Assembly (NCBI GenBank): GCA_032719365.1
Contig: CM064871.1
Span: 31,159,566-31,223,565, forward strand
Direction: 5' to 3'
From: Prinsepia uniflora
Lineage: Eukaryota > Streptophyta > Magnoliopsida > Rosales > Rosaceae
Length of the DNA: 64,000 bases
Made by a program: the position numbers and the translations under genes. This document shows positions 11,354 through 23,448 of the stretch, piece after piece. The notes under the pieces were generated by a model, which worked only from the letters and a program-made list of their open reading frames with translations, was not told the DNA's origin and ran no database searches. Each line of letters starts with the position of its first letter. The stretch's first letter is position 1.

Positions 11354-14278
11354 TGACACGACCCATCCCAATCCCCCCAGGATTACCATGGAATGTGTCA
11401 TGCTCCCGTATGACAAGAGGTGTCAGACAAGGGATAACCTGATGCCACTGCCCAAACTGGGCTTCCAGAGTGCGCAAGGATCGATGGAGGAGGTGCGCGA
11501 TGTCCTAGTCTCTACTGCAGTCGCATCCGGAATCAACCTAAAGGGCATTAAAAACAAAAACTGTGAGTGGACGAAAATAAATAAGTTTATTAACACATTT
11601 CATAAGACATTTATGCCTTCCATTAAAAACGTATGCATGCTACGAAAACCAGTAACCAAAACGTTTGCTCAACAAGGCATTAGGGCCTTAGCCCAAAACC
11701 GCAAACCATAAATCCAACCGAAAAATCATTCATAGATCCAATAGTTCATAATTACCACATTACCATAACCGGCATCCCAGATGCCTAGCGTCCCAGAAGT
11801 CATATTTCACGGTATAACCATAAGCTACGCGTGCTGCCCGGGGTCTCAATCCCGAGTCCAATCCTCGAACCCAGTCCGGGTACAGCATCCCAGATGCTTA
11901 GCGTCCGGACGCTCGACGTCCCAGACGCCCAATCATAGCAATCCTGCTCCGGAGTCACTATACGGTCTGGTAGCTCCGCACAATGACCCCTCGCAGGCAA
12001 TGCACCGTGATTTTCCCAGTGTCCCAGACACCTGGGGGAGACCTTCACATATTCTCGTATCAAGATGGTATATGGAAAACAGTTTTATTAAATCATTTCA
12101 CAACATCTCAATGGGTCCTGCCTAAAATCTCCATAAAACATCACAATTCCATTTAGGGTCCCCGACCCGAAATCACGTTTATGAAACCAACTGGGCCTCA
12201 TACCCGATTCTGTAAATCACTGGGCCCACGACCCAAATTCAAAAATCAATTGGGCCCCTGGCCCGATAATATAACTCAAATGGGTCTCAGCCTGATTTCT
12301 TAAATAACTGAGCCTATGGCCCGATTTCATAAAGGAATTGGGCCCCTAGCCCGATTACGTACTCAATTGGACTCCAAGTCCGAGGTTTCCAAAAAAATTG
12401 GGCCTCATGCCCGAGTTTATCTTTCCAATTTCAAAACCATTTCATGAAATCATATCCAAAGTCATAAGTATGGAAAATCTGTGTAAAACCGAAAAAACCT
12501 CGATTTACGTGCAATACGGAAAACATCTAGAAATACGTGCAACATATGTGAAATCAATAATCACAATCATCCAAATCAATATCATAAAATCATATTCGTA
12601 ATCGATATAAAACAGTTAGGCATGCATAGAATTTATAAAACCAAAGTCCACTCACAGACCGTTCAACGATATGCCTCGATACGCGCGTCATCGGCCTTCC
12701 CGGGCCCCGTCACTAACACCGGGACTCCCAAACCTGTTCATATCACAATTGATGGTTTAAACCAATGCTAAAATGTCGGAACGGGGTCCGATTGACACGA
12801 AACCAACGCTAAAATGTTCGTTACATTAAATAGGACAGAAGTCATGTTGACCTCACCTCGAGATTCGTGTCCATGCGCCATCACGCGCCGCCGTGATTGG
12901 CTGCGCTTGAAACCCACGCGCTAGCTACAGTGTCATCGTCCCAACCCGTTTATTTAGTAAACGGATCCTGCAACCCGCGTGACGACCCGGTTCATTTCCC
13001 ATCAATTCAACCTTAAATCATTCAATTGATCATTCAACCAACTTAGTTTTAAGTTCAATTAAAGGTCTGTAAACCTAATTACATCAATCCTTACCTGAAA
13101 TCCAACAATTCGACGATGAACGTCGAAGAACACCCGTCACTGTTCCTGCTTTGAATTCCATCAATTCCAACTGGTTTCTTCCAATTGATCCACCCAGAAG
13201 CATAAGTGGACCATGGGAAACTGTTTCCCCAACTCAATTGCATCGTTTGATCTCTCTATCAACACGACCCACTCTTCGAATTTGCTCACTGTCGTCAAGT
13301 CCGTTCAGAGCCAAAAAAGCCATCAAATTTCTTCGTTCTTTCGATTATTACGATCGTAGGAATCCCAGAAAGCTGAAAGTGAGCCCCATTTTGATCCTCA
13401 GAGCCCATCACTCGACATTTGAATTTTCCCTCCATTTTTTTCTAATTTTTCCAATCTCTGTTTTCTCTCCAGTTCGACAGCCCTCACTTGCTCATAATGA
13501 ACTCAATCAAACCCCTATAACTCTATTGATTGAAACGTGCTACCAACACCCGTGGGAATCCCCTCAGTCCCACACATGAATTTGTTTTCCACAACGGTCC
13601 CAAACTCAAATTAAAAATTGGTGTCCATGTTCTGTGATCTGTTGCCAACCCATCTACATGTGTTCCACTTCCTCAAAGCTGCCCCAAATCATTCCTTAAT
13701 GCCACTAGTAGATTAAACAATTCTCGGAACTGAAAACCATTCTTAAACAATTACCTCAAACCCATTCACGGTAGTTTCAATTTGCAGCCTTTGAAAATTA
13801 AAATTTTGCCCTTCATCACAAAATTACCAAAATGCCCCTCACGCATCTAGACCCGTAACCTGGTCATTCGAACTCCGATTGACGCGTGCCGCCTGTTTAC
13901 GGACTCAGGGAATCGAGACCTTCCTAACGGTCCTCAGTCCTCGGCCATCGGGTCTCCCGATCGACGAGTCAACATATTCCCCCTTTTCGTCCAAATTATG
14001 AAAATGCCCTTGAACTTTTAAACGTCATAACTTCTTCTTCGAATGTCGGAATCAAACGTGCCACCTGTCTATGAACTCGTGACGTCCCGAACTACGTCAC
14101 GGTCATTGGTCAAAGTACGTTTGACCGCCCAATCAAAAAGTCAACATTTTGCCCACACCTAGGGGCAAAACGGTCATTTTGCACAATTCGTCCGATTTCA
14201 CTAAACTAATCCCAGATTAGTCATTCTAAATCATAATTAAATAATATTAAATCTCGATACTCGGTACGGGTCGTTACA
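11354..14278 (-). repeat. LD2 3' LTR
   Basis: 2925 bp. On + it reads TGACACGACCCATCCC at the left and ..GGGTCGTTACA at the right. It lacks about 80 bp near 12747-12775 that the other LTR keeps (about 19047-19155) and that is also present in the LTRs at 39411 and 54950, so this is a deletion here. Open frames in it (11388-11711, 11781-12125, 13151-13579) recur in the other copy only because the DNA is duplicated. Confidence 0.92.
12155..12413 (-). repeat. Mini-hairpin array, nine covarying GGNY..RNCC units
   Basis: Nine units about 30 bp apart. Arms by unit: GGTC/GACC, GGG/CCC, GGG/CCC, GGGC/GCCC, GGG/CCT (broken), GCC/GGC, GGGC/GCCC, GGAC/GTCC, GGGC/GCCC, with loops of 3-6 nt. Arms change together (GGAC/GTCC against GGGC/GCCC against GGTC/GACC). 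Confidence 0.85.
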
Positions 14279-14280
14279 AC

Positions 14281-14293
14281 CTTCCCCCCTTAA
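14281..14293 (-). other. LD2 polypurine tract
   Basis: On the minus strand this reads TTTAAGGGGGGAAG, immediately before the TGTAACGACCC start of the 3' LTR. It is equivalent to AAGGGGGAAAGG in LD1 and would prime plus-strand DNA synthesis. Confidence 0.85.
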
Positions 14294-16641
14294 ACAATTT
14301 CGTCCTTGAAATTCCAACTTTTCTTATTCCACATTTACCTCGTGGAAAAACAATTTGGTCTCACAACACGTGTACACTTGTACACCCACTAACTGGAAAA
14401 ACATTAACCTCGTCTGTACCCAGACATACCATCACAGTTTTACGTCATATCGACTTCACTCGACCACCTCAAGTGAATATAATCACCTGATCCGCGTTGA
14501 AATCGCTAGACGGTTCCTTACATTGCTAATACATCCTTACATCCGCTCCCCTTGGGAGTCACCAAATCCCACTTGTCAGTCCACGCTGACACTACCAGGC
14601 AAACTGTCACCACTAAGCTTTACCACCCTAGTAAAGCTCCAACCATCGACTAATCAGTGACAACACCCCATACTGCCACTCGCTCAAAGTAGCGTAAGAT
14701 CAACCACATGATCTCATTTCGCAGGGCAAGCCCAATCCTGCGTCATATATAAATCTCAATGTCCATAACCGCCGACTCCGTCAGCGAACCCTGACGCTGG
14801 AAATATCTCGGCGTGATAACATCACACAAGGCTACTCGTAGTTACACTGACCACCAACTCACTCATCCTGAGTGTACGTATACCGTCAACTTACTCAATC
14901 AAGTGGTGTAACTGGAACACATTGAATGCTAGCCTAGCAGTGATCACACATCTCAATACTAGGGTTCCACTAGCCATCCATGGCTAAGAGCACCTGCTCA
15001 TACAATCACTGAACCTGACAAAACCACTCTGCTCAGCACACAATATCCAATGTCCAGTCCACAATCACAACCAAACAAATGACATCGGAACCAAGTCGAT
15101 TACCAACCCGTTTAATCACACACCACTAGTACATCCCATGTACTGTCACTAGGCACCACTCAGCCTATCCAATATCGATCCTCGTACAACGTACCTTGTA
15201 CGTATATCTATCCGTCAATCCGCCTACAACCACCTAGGTCGTGGCAAAACACGTTCTAATTACTCTAGGGTCCATCTATCAGATTCTGTAACAGACAGAT
15301 CAAAACTCCGACCCAATATCCATTTCCAAATCTGAATCCGAAATCATTATTCCATAAGCCAGCATTGGAATAATCATTCCGTACCCAAATCCAGAAATCC
15401 ACTTTCAAGCTCCGAAATCGAATCCTGAATCGTCACCCAGAAATTCGATTCCAAAACCCAAAATCTCGTTCACTTCTACCGAGACGTACCAAAACCGAAC
15501 CCATCGGTTACCTGTTCAAAACACTCGATTGACTTCATAGGGAAGCCAATTCCAATATCCATACGTATAAGGTTGACAAAATCCGACCATTTCGGAAACC
15601 TACTCACCCGAGTAACAAACCATATGGGACTCATTTCGAAAAGAGTTTAGTCCCTACATCCTCAACTCAAACATCCAAGTAAGAGTGATAAACTCTCCAC
15701 CTATCGGGATCATCAAGATCATGATCCAGATCCATCACTACGTCATCCGACAAGTAACATCACGATCCTAGATCGTCACCATGCCCAAAGTCCACAACAT
15801 CACAATTCAGATCCACCTAGGATCCACACATGCTCACGTAGCTAACAATCCATCTGAAAACTGATCGTAGGGTCTTACACCCTCTTTGAATCATTCGTTA
15901 AATTTCCTTAGGTGGAATGATGACCTCGATTTTCACCACCAAATCCAGAATTATACACAACTCTTTGTGTCCAATGACCCAAGGTCAATCATGAGTCCAC
16001 CAACCAATACACGCTCAACGTACAGGTAACAATAATCAATGTCTGCCAGGGCAGAAAATAAGAAGTCAATCCCAATGACTTCAGGATACCTACCACCAAT
16101 ACGAAAACGAGCACTCCTCTCGTCCCACAATCACAACTCTCCTCGAAACTATGGTTCCAACCGTGTTGGAAACTGACATGCTCCTAATGAGATGTCAAGT
16201 CCAACCACTGGACTGCCCACATCCTCGCCTTTACAGGTTCAACACTCCTGTTTTTCAAGTTATTCACAATTACAAAATTCCACCTCAACACCACCAATGA
16301 TTTTCCCCGATTTTTCCAATTTCAATAATTTCCTTGTACTTCCTGGGGATATTAGAAATATACAATCTTACCAATCTCGGAGTTTACAACAACTCCGCAA
16401 ATCCTCTAATTCTCATGACATAGGAGACGTCACCCCAAGATTCCTCAAGTCTCAATCATACCTTTTTATCCATTCATCTCTTGTCATCTCACCAATGTCG
16501 GGACTGATCCCAACACATCACAATCTCAACTGGATCCCATCCAGTCCATCATGCAACCACCACCAAATCTAAAATACCGAACATATGTTCATCATGACGG
16601 AGTCACGCCCCAACTCGTGGCTCATCGTCATCACAACCACC

Positions 16642-16694
16642 TACACCAGCACCAGCGCTAGTACCAGCACCAGCACTAGTACCAGCACCAACAC
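16642..16694. repeat. ACCAGC/ACTAGT short tandem repeat
   Basis: Repeated trinucleotide-like units (ACC AGC ACC AGC GCT AGT ACC AGC ...) in the LD2 interior. The homologous part of the other elements does not show it clearly, so it is probably a local slippage expansion. Confidence 0.7.
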
Positions 16695-17637
16695 ACTATC
16701 AACCAAACTAGTATCAGCACAAAAGTACCAACACACAAACATCCACGCTAGCACACCGTGTGAAATTCTGACAACCCTGGATCTCCGCTCATACCGAACG
16801 ACGATCCCGTACCTCTACTCGTACCCCACAACTATGGGTACCACCAATCTGACAATCCATACATCAGGATAATGAACGTTCCTTGAACGTCCCTCGATCC
16901 TAAAGTATTGTAACCACACTAAATACCCTCGATAGCCAGTCATCTCGACACGACGGTCGACCAACAGTCATCACTATCGAGATTCGTATCCACACATCAC
17001 ACTATTTTTCGATCCAATGGATTCCGTATGTTATCTCATAACCGTATAAGTGGATCGAATCCCATAGTTCTGACTAGACTCACCAGAGTCATCCACATGG
17101 TCATCCACGACCTCAGCCGCTCGTCGCAGCATAAGTTCTCGTTTAAAGTTCACTTTTCCAGTCCATCAATTATAAATTAGGGTTTCATAATCACAACCTA
17201 TGGTTCCTCTGAACCCCACTGTCCTCTGCAGTATAATCCATAACCTGACCGACCCCGCGGTCCTGACATCGTATAGACGTCAAATCCAACCCTACCATCA
17301 ACTCAATGTGGGTTCTACCACTAAGGTCATCGGCTAACTCTGATGTACCAACGTCCCTCACCCTAGCAATCACCACTAAGGTTCACATTAAGTGAGGTTC
17401 CTCGAACCGCACCTAGCAGCACAACAATTTAATATTACATGACCGAACCGACGGTTCCACATTACCAGTTCATCACATACGACCCCACTTGGGTCGAATC
17501 GCGTTAACGCACGACGTATCAGGCCAAACACACTCTATCCACTATTCAAACCCAAAAACTATCTATCAGGTTGATAACGAAACTGCAGCCCAAAGAGACA
17601 TCACCCCCTCGACCTGCGAGCACAAAAGAGAAAACCT

Positions 17638-17649
17638 GCTCTAATACCA
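17638..17649 (-). other. LD2 primer-binding site (tRNA-Met type)
   Basis: The minus strand reads TGGTATTAGAGC, one base from the canonical TGGTATCAGAGC, 2 bp from the 5' LTR end. The change C-to-T is a likely deamination. Confidence 0.88.
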
Positions 17650-17651
17650 CT

Positions 17652-20600
17652 TGACACGACTCATCCCAATCCCCATGGGATTACCGTGGAATGTGTCATG
17701 CTCCCGTCTGACAAGAGGTGTCAGACAAGGAATAACCTTGTGCCACTGCCCAAACGGGGCTTCCAGAGTGTGTAAGGATCGATGGAGGAGGTGTGCGATG
17801 TCCTAGTCTCAACTGCAGTCGCATCCGGAATCAACCTGAAGGGCATTAAAAACAAAAGCTGTGAGTGGACGAAAATAAATAAGTTTATTAACACATTTCA
17901 TAAGACATTTATGCCCTCCATTAAAAACGTTTGCATGCCACGAAAACCAGTAACCAAAACGTTTGCTCAACAAGGCATTAGGGCCTTAGCCCAAAACCGC
18001 AAACCATAAATCCAACCGAAAAATCATTCATAGATCCAATAGTTCATAATTACCACATTACCATAACCGGCATCCCAGATGCCTAGCGTCCCAGACGTCA
18101 TATTTCACGGTATAACCATAAGCTATGCGTGTTGCCCGGGGTCTCAATCCCGAGTCCAATCCCTGAACCCAGTTCGGGTACAGCATCCCAGATGCCTAGC
18201 GTCCGGACGCTCGACGTCCCAGACGCCCAATCATAGCAATCCTGCTCCGGAGTCACTATATGGTTCGGTAGCTCCGCACAATGACCCCTCGCAGGCAATG
18301 CACCGTGATTTCCCCAGTGTCCCAGACACTTGGAGGAGACCTTCATATATTCTCGTATCAATATGGTATATGGAAAACAGTTTTATTAAATCATTTCACA
18401 ACATCTCAATGGGTCCTGCCCAAAATCTCCATAAAACATCACAATTCCATTTAGGGTCCCCGACCCGAAATCAGGTTTATGAAACCAACTGGGCCTCATG
18501 CCCGATTCTATAAATCACTGGGCCCACGACCCAAATTCAAAAATCAATTGGGCCCCTGGCCCGATAATATAACTCAAATGGGTCTCAGCCTGATTTCTTA
18601 AATAACTGAGCCTATGGCCCGATTTCATAAAGGAATTGGGCCCCTAGCCCAATTACGTACTCAATTGGACTCCAAGTCCGAGGTTTCCAAAAAAATTGGG
18701 CCTCATGCCCGAGTTTATCTTTCCAATTTCAAAACCATTTCATGAAATCATATCCAAAGTCATAAGTATGGAAAATCTGTGTAAAACCGAAAAAACCTCG
18801 ATTTACGTGCAATACGGAAAACATCTAGAAATACGTGCAACATATGTGAAATCAATAATCACAATCATCCAAATCAATATCGTAAAATCATATTCATAAT
18901 TCATATAAAACAGTTAGGCATGCATAGAATTTATAAAACCAAAGTCCACTCACAGACCGTTCAACGATACGCCTCGATACGCGCACCATCGGCCTTCCCG
19001 GGCCCCGTCACTAACACCGGGACTCCCAAACCTGTTCATATCACATTAGAGGGTTACTAACCTCTTACTTAACCTCCTATTAAAGTCCCGTAATTTTCCC
19101 GAATTTTTAACTATTTATAAACTTGACTTTAAACCTTCGGACATCCAGAACAATATCGGAACGGGGTCCAATTGACACGAAACCAACGCTAAAATGTTTG
19201 TTACATTAAATAGGACAGAAGTCATGTTGACCTCACCTCGATATTCGTGTCCACGCACCGTCACGCGCCGCCGTGAGTGGCTGTGCGTGAAACCCACGCG
19301 CCAGCTACAGTGTCATCGTCCTAACCCGTTTCTCTGGTAAACGGATCCTGCAACCTGCGTGACGACCCGGTTCATTTCCTATAAATTCAACCTTAAATCA
19401 TTCAATTGATCATTCAATCAACTTCGTTTTAAGTTCAATTAAAGGTCTGTAAACCTAATTACATCAATCCTTACCTGAAATCCAACAATTCGACGATGAA
19501 CATCGAAGAACACCCGTCAATGTTCCTGCTTCGAATTCCATCAATTCCAACTGGTTTCTTCCGATTGATCCACCCAGGAACATAAGTGGACCATGGGAAA
19601 CTGTTTCCCCAACTCAATTGCATCGTTTGATCTTTCTATCAACACGACCCACTCTTCGAATTTGCTCACTGTCGTCAAGTCCGTTCAGAGCCAAAAAGCC
19701 ATCAAATTTCTTCGTTCTTTCGAATATTACGATCGTAGGAATCCCAGAAAGCTGAAAGTGAGCTCCATTTTGATCTTCAGAGCCCATCACTCGACATTTG
19801 AATTTTCCCTCCATTTTTTCTAATTTTTCCAATCTCTGTTTTCTCTCCAGTTCGTCAACCCTCACTTACTCAGAATGAACTCAATCAAACCCCTATAACT
19901 CTATTGATTGAAACATGCTACCAATACCCGTGGGAATCCCCTCAGTCCCACACATGAATTTGTTTCCCGCAACGGTCCCAAACTCAAATTAAAAATTGGT
20001 GTCCATGTTCTGTGATCTGTTGCCAACCCATCTACATGTGTTCCACTTCCTCAAAGCTGCCCCAAATCATTCCTTAATGCCACTAGTAGATTAAACAATT
20101 CTCTGAGCCGACAACCATGCTTAAACAATTACCTCAAACCCATTCACGGCAGTTTCAAGTTGCAGCCTTGGAAAATTAAAAATTTGCCCTTCATCACAAA
20201 ATTACCAAAATGCCCCTCACGCATCTAGACCCGTAACCTGGTCATTCGAACTCCGATTGACGCGTGCCACCTGTCTACGGACTCAGGGCATCGAGACCTT
20301 CCTAACGGTCCTCGGTCCCCGGCCATCGGGTCTCCCGATCGACGAGTCAACATATTCCCCCTTTTCGTCCAAATTATGAAAATGCCCTTGAACTTTTAAA
20401 CGTCATAACTTCTTCTTCGAATGTCGGAATCAAACGTGCCACCTGTCTATGAACTCGTGACGTCCCGAACTACGTCACAGTCATTGGTCAAAGTCCGTTT
20501 GACCGCCCAATCAAAAGTCAACATTTTGCCCACGCCTAGGGGTAAAACGGTCATTTTGCACAATTCGTCCGATTTCACTCAACTTAACCCAAATTAGTCA

Positions 20601-20655
20601 TTCTAAATCATAATTAAATAATATTAAATCCCGATACTAGGGACGGGTCGTTACA
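17652..20655 (-). repeat. LD2 5' LTR
   Basis: 3004 bp, the longer of the two LD2 LTRs. It contains the ancestral segment (about 19047-19155) missing from the left copy, a hairpin array at 18454-18710, and GCATGCAT sites near 17932 and 18918. Confidence 0.92.
18454..18710 (-). repeat. Mini-hairpin array in LD2 5' LTR
   Basis: Unit-for-unit copy of 12155-12413 with very few changes. One of them turns a GCCC arm to CCCA in the seventh unit (GGGC..GCCC to GGGC..CCCA), so the recent change is not compensated. Confidence 0.85.
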
Positions 20656-20660
20656 ACCAG

Positions 20661-23435
20661 GGTGTGATACTTGTCGATGGAATCCTGGAGTGGGAATATA
20701 GAGTAGTGAGTACTGGCAGTTGATTCCAGTTGGATGCGGAGTCTCGATAGCGATGTCTAGTGGTTGGGTCTACACAATTCTGTGGCAGGCACTACTATTG
20801 AGGATGGATGCAGTTGTGGTTGTTGAGAATCAGAGAACGTTCAGGGAATGTTCATTTTCTTGTATGGGTTGTCAAGGTGATTGTACCCAGAGTTGTTTCG
20901 TACGAGGGAGGCAGAGTTCCTCCAACTTGAGCAGAGGTACGGGGTCGTTGTTCGATATGAGAAAAAATCCAGGGTTGTCTGATTCACACACTTTGTAATG
21001 GTGATTATGATGACGATGAACTACGAGTTGGGATGTGACTTTGTTATGTTGGGCATATGTTTGGTATCTAAGATTCGGCAGTGGATGAGTTGGACTGGAC
21101 GGGATCAAGTAGTGGATAAGATGTGTTGGGACTCTAATCCAACCGTGAGTGTGATAACAGATGTGATTGGAATGATTAAGTTGTAAATGAATGAAACGGT
21201 ATGAATGAAACGGTTGATGCACGAGTGTGTTGGTTCCAACATGGTTGGAACTTCAGAATCAAGAGAAGTTGTGATTGAGGTGACGAGGGGAGTGCTTGAT
21301 TTAGCATTGGCGTTGGGTATTCCGAAGTCATTGAGGGTGACATCTCATGTTCCACCCATAGCAGATGATGGTTGTTGTCACCAGTACGTTGATCGTGTAT
21401 TGGTTGGTGGACCCGTGATTTGTTTTGCGTAATCAGGTAGAGTGGGGAATTTCGAAGTTAGTGAAGGAGATTTCTCTTTTTTTTGGTAGACGATGTTAGT
21501 ATTACATGGTGTGGTGAGTGCAGTGAGATTGTGTTGCACTAAAGTACGATGAATTTTGTCGATGGATTGACAAGGATCGATATGAGGTAATTGGAGAGAA
21601 CCCACAGTCTAGACATGTTTCGTCTTTGACTGAGTGATAAGATGTGAAACGGTTAAGGAATGATGTGATAGTATAAGGATTCAAAGATGGTGTAAGACCC
21701 TATGACCTGAAATCTAGTCGTTAGTGGAGTGAGCATGTGTGGATCCTAGGTAGGTCCGGATCTTGATGTCGAGGATATAGGGTGTTGTGACGATCGAGGA
21801 TCATGATGTTAATGATCGGGTGATGTTATGATGGATCTGGATCGTGATCTTGATGATCAGGTTATGTTGTGGGTCATGTTACGTTGTGGGAATTAGCTTC
21901 CTTATGAAGTTAATCGAATATGATATGGTAAAAAAATGAGTAGATATCTAGAAAGTTCAGATCGGTACGTCTCGAGAGACGTGGGTGAGATTGGATACTC
22001 TTTGGGCATGAATGGGTACATCTTGGTGGACGTGATTCAGATTGGTAAGTATTGGATAACGTGATTGGGAGTAGACGTTTGATGCTGGTCGGGTGGCCAG
22101 GGGACTCGGAATGGACACGGAATTGGAGTGTATGGTCTTTCTCATGTGGGATTGGACAAATAGACTCCAGAATTGAAGCGTGTTTAGCTAGGAACTATAT
22201 AGTGGGCTGGTTGGTGGATGGATATACGTACATGGTACGTTGTGCGAGGATCAATATTGGACAGACCTGAGTGATGCTTGGTGACGGTATATGGGATATA
22301 CTAGGGGTATGTTGAGGAATGTGTTGATAATCGGTTTAGTTCCGATATCACTGGATTGGTTAAGAACGTGGACTGGGCATTGAATACTGTGCGCTGGGCC
22401 GGAGTGATTTTGATGGGTTCAGTGATGGTATGAGCAGGTGCTCAGAGCCGTGGATGGCTAGTGGAACCCTAGAGTGGAGATGTGTATCACTGTTGGATAG
22501 GTGTTTGATAAGGTCCGATTCCACACTGATCGAGTGAGATTCATTGCATCGTTAAGGAATCCTATCGAACTGATTTTAGCTTCCATTGAAATTAACGGTA
22601 AGAAATCTTTACTGCAAGTTCCCAAGTGAGTGAGACGTGGATTGTGTAGCCACAAGTGAAATGAGTTGGTGGTTAGTGTAACCACGGTTTGCTTCACGTG
22701 AAGTTATTGCTCTATGACTCTCACTAGTGTCATGGATCGTTGAGGGGGTTAACTGATGTGAGCACAAAGACTGATAAATATCGTAGGTTTAAGCTTGCCC
22801 TGCGAGGCGAGATCTTGTCGTTGATCTTACGTTACATTGAGGGAGTTTTGGGTACGAGGTATCTTAGTGTGACTCTAGAGTGAGTCAGAGTTGTGTTGGT
22901 GATTCGAACTGTGACCATGGAGCCATGAGTGCCAGCTGAGTGCGACATTATGGGACGTGTGATGTTGACGTGGTAAAATTTCAGAAATGCGGAGAAATTG
23001 TGAGATTTGATAACTCTCGGCGTAGGATAGATGTCAGATTGATTTGCGACTAGCAAAGTGGTGACAGTTGGCTGGATGTGTCAGCATGGATTGATGAGTG
23101 AGATTTGGTGACTCCCCGTGGGAGCAGATGTTATGGTGGATTGGTGATTGAGAAGAACCATGAAGTTGAATGTGTCAGCTAAATGTGTCACCGTAATGGT
23201 AGTATTATCGGGCCGTATCAACTCGGAACGTGTGATCAATGTCACTCGACGTGGTCGGGTGTAGTAGATACGACGTGGGTTCATGATGGAACTTCTGGGT
23301 GCAGACAAGTATTATGCTCGTTAGTGGGTGTAGACATATACATGGGAAGTTAAACTTGACAGTAAGGCTGAACTTGTTTTTCCACGATGTGGATATGGAA
23401 CTGGGTTCGTATGAATTTCGAGGATGAAAGTTTTT
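20661..23435 (+). other. LD1 internal region, right part (non-coding)
   Basis: About 2.8 kb with no recognisable domain on either strand. Several blocks recur in the LD2 interior (reversed) and LD3 (47330-47600), including the TGGCACTACTATTGAG-like block near 20785 and the CTCAGAGCCGTGGATGGCTA-like block near 22441. Its end, GAATTTCGAGGATGAAAG at 23412, reads NFEDES before the PPT and matches the usual last codons of chromovirus integrase. Confidence 0.75.
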
Positions 23436-23447
23436 AAGGGGGAAAGG
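23436..23447 (+). other. LD1 polypurine tract
   Basis: AAGGGGGAAAGG, one base before the TGTAACGACCC start of the 3' LTR. Confidence 0.85.
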
Positions 23448-23448
23448 T

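Larger units (their letters stand above)
14279..17651 (-). other. LD2 internal region (non-coding)
   Basis: 3373 bp between the LTRs. The PPT lies at its left end (14281-14293) and the PBS at its right end. Read on the minus strand, it aligns with the interior of LD1 in several places, for example the block at 14931-15002 with LD1 at about 22434-22500. The minus-strand end just before the PPT reads like the last codons of an integrase (NFKDEI then stop), probably the only pol remnant kept. No other protein similarity was recognised; open frames on + at 14355, 16192 and 16585 look like chance. Confidence 0.8.
11354..20655 (-). mobile_element. LD2: long-LTR non-coding retrotransposon nested in LD1
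   Basis: Minus-strand element of 9302 bp with TG..CA ends. The 5' LTR is 17652-20655, the PBS 17638-17649, the interior 14279-17651, the PPT 14281-14293 and the 3' LTR 11354-14278. Flanks ACCAT/ACCAG are a TSD with one mismatch. The two LTRs are almost identical by eye, apart from one deletion of about 80 bp in the left copy, and more alike than the LTRs of LD1. That fits LD2 being the younger, inserted element. No coding domain is recognisable in either strand of the interior. Confidence 0.92.

Noticed and set aside
13151..13579. 142-codon open frame
   Set aside because: Inside the LD2 3' LTR; the homologous frame at 19593 in the other LTR is cut by indels, so it is not maintained as coding.
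14355..16872. Ser/Thr-rich open frames in the LD2 interior
   Set aside because: On the strand opposite the element, no domain, and not kept in LD1 or LD3.
18079..18513. 144-codon open frame (and its twin at 11781-12125)
   Set aside because: Runs across the hairpin array of the LD2 LTRs and is shared only because the LTRs are duplicates; the composition reflects repeats, not a protein.
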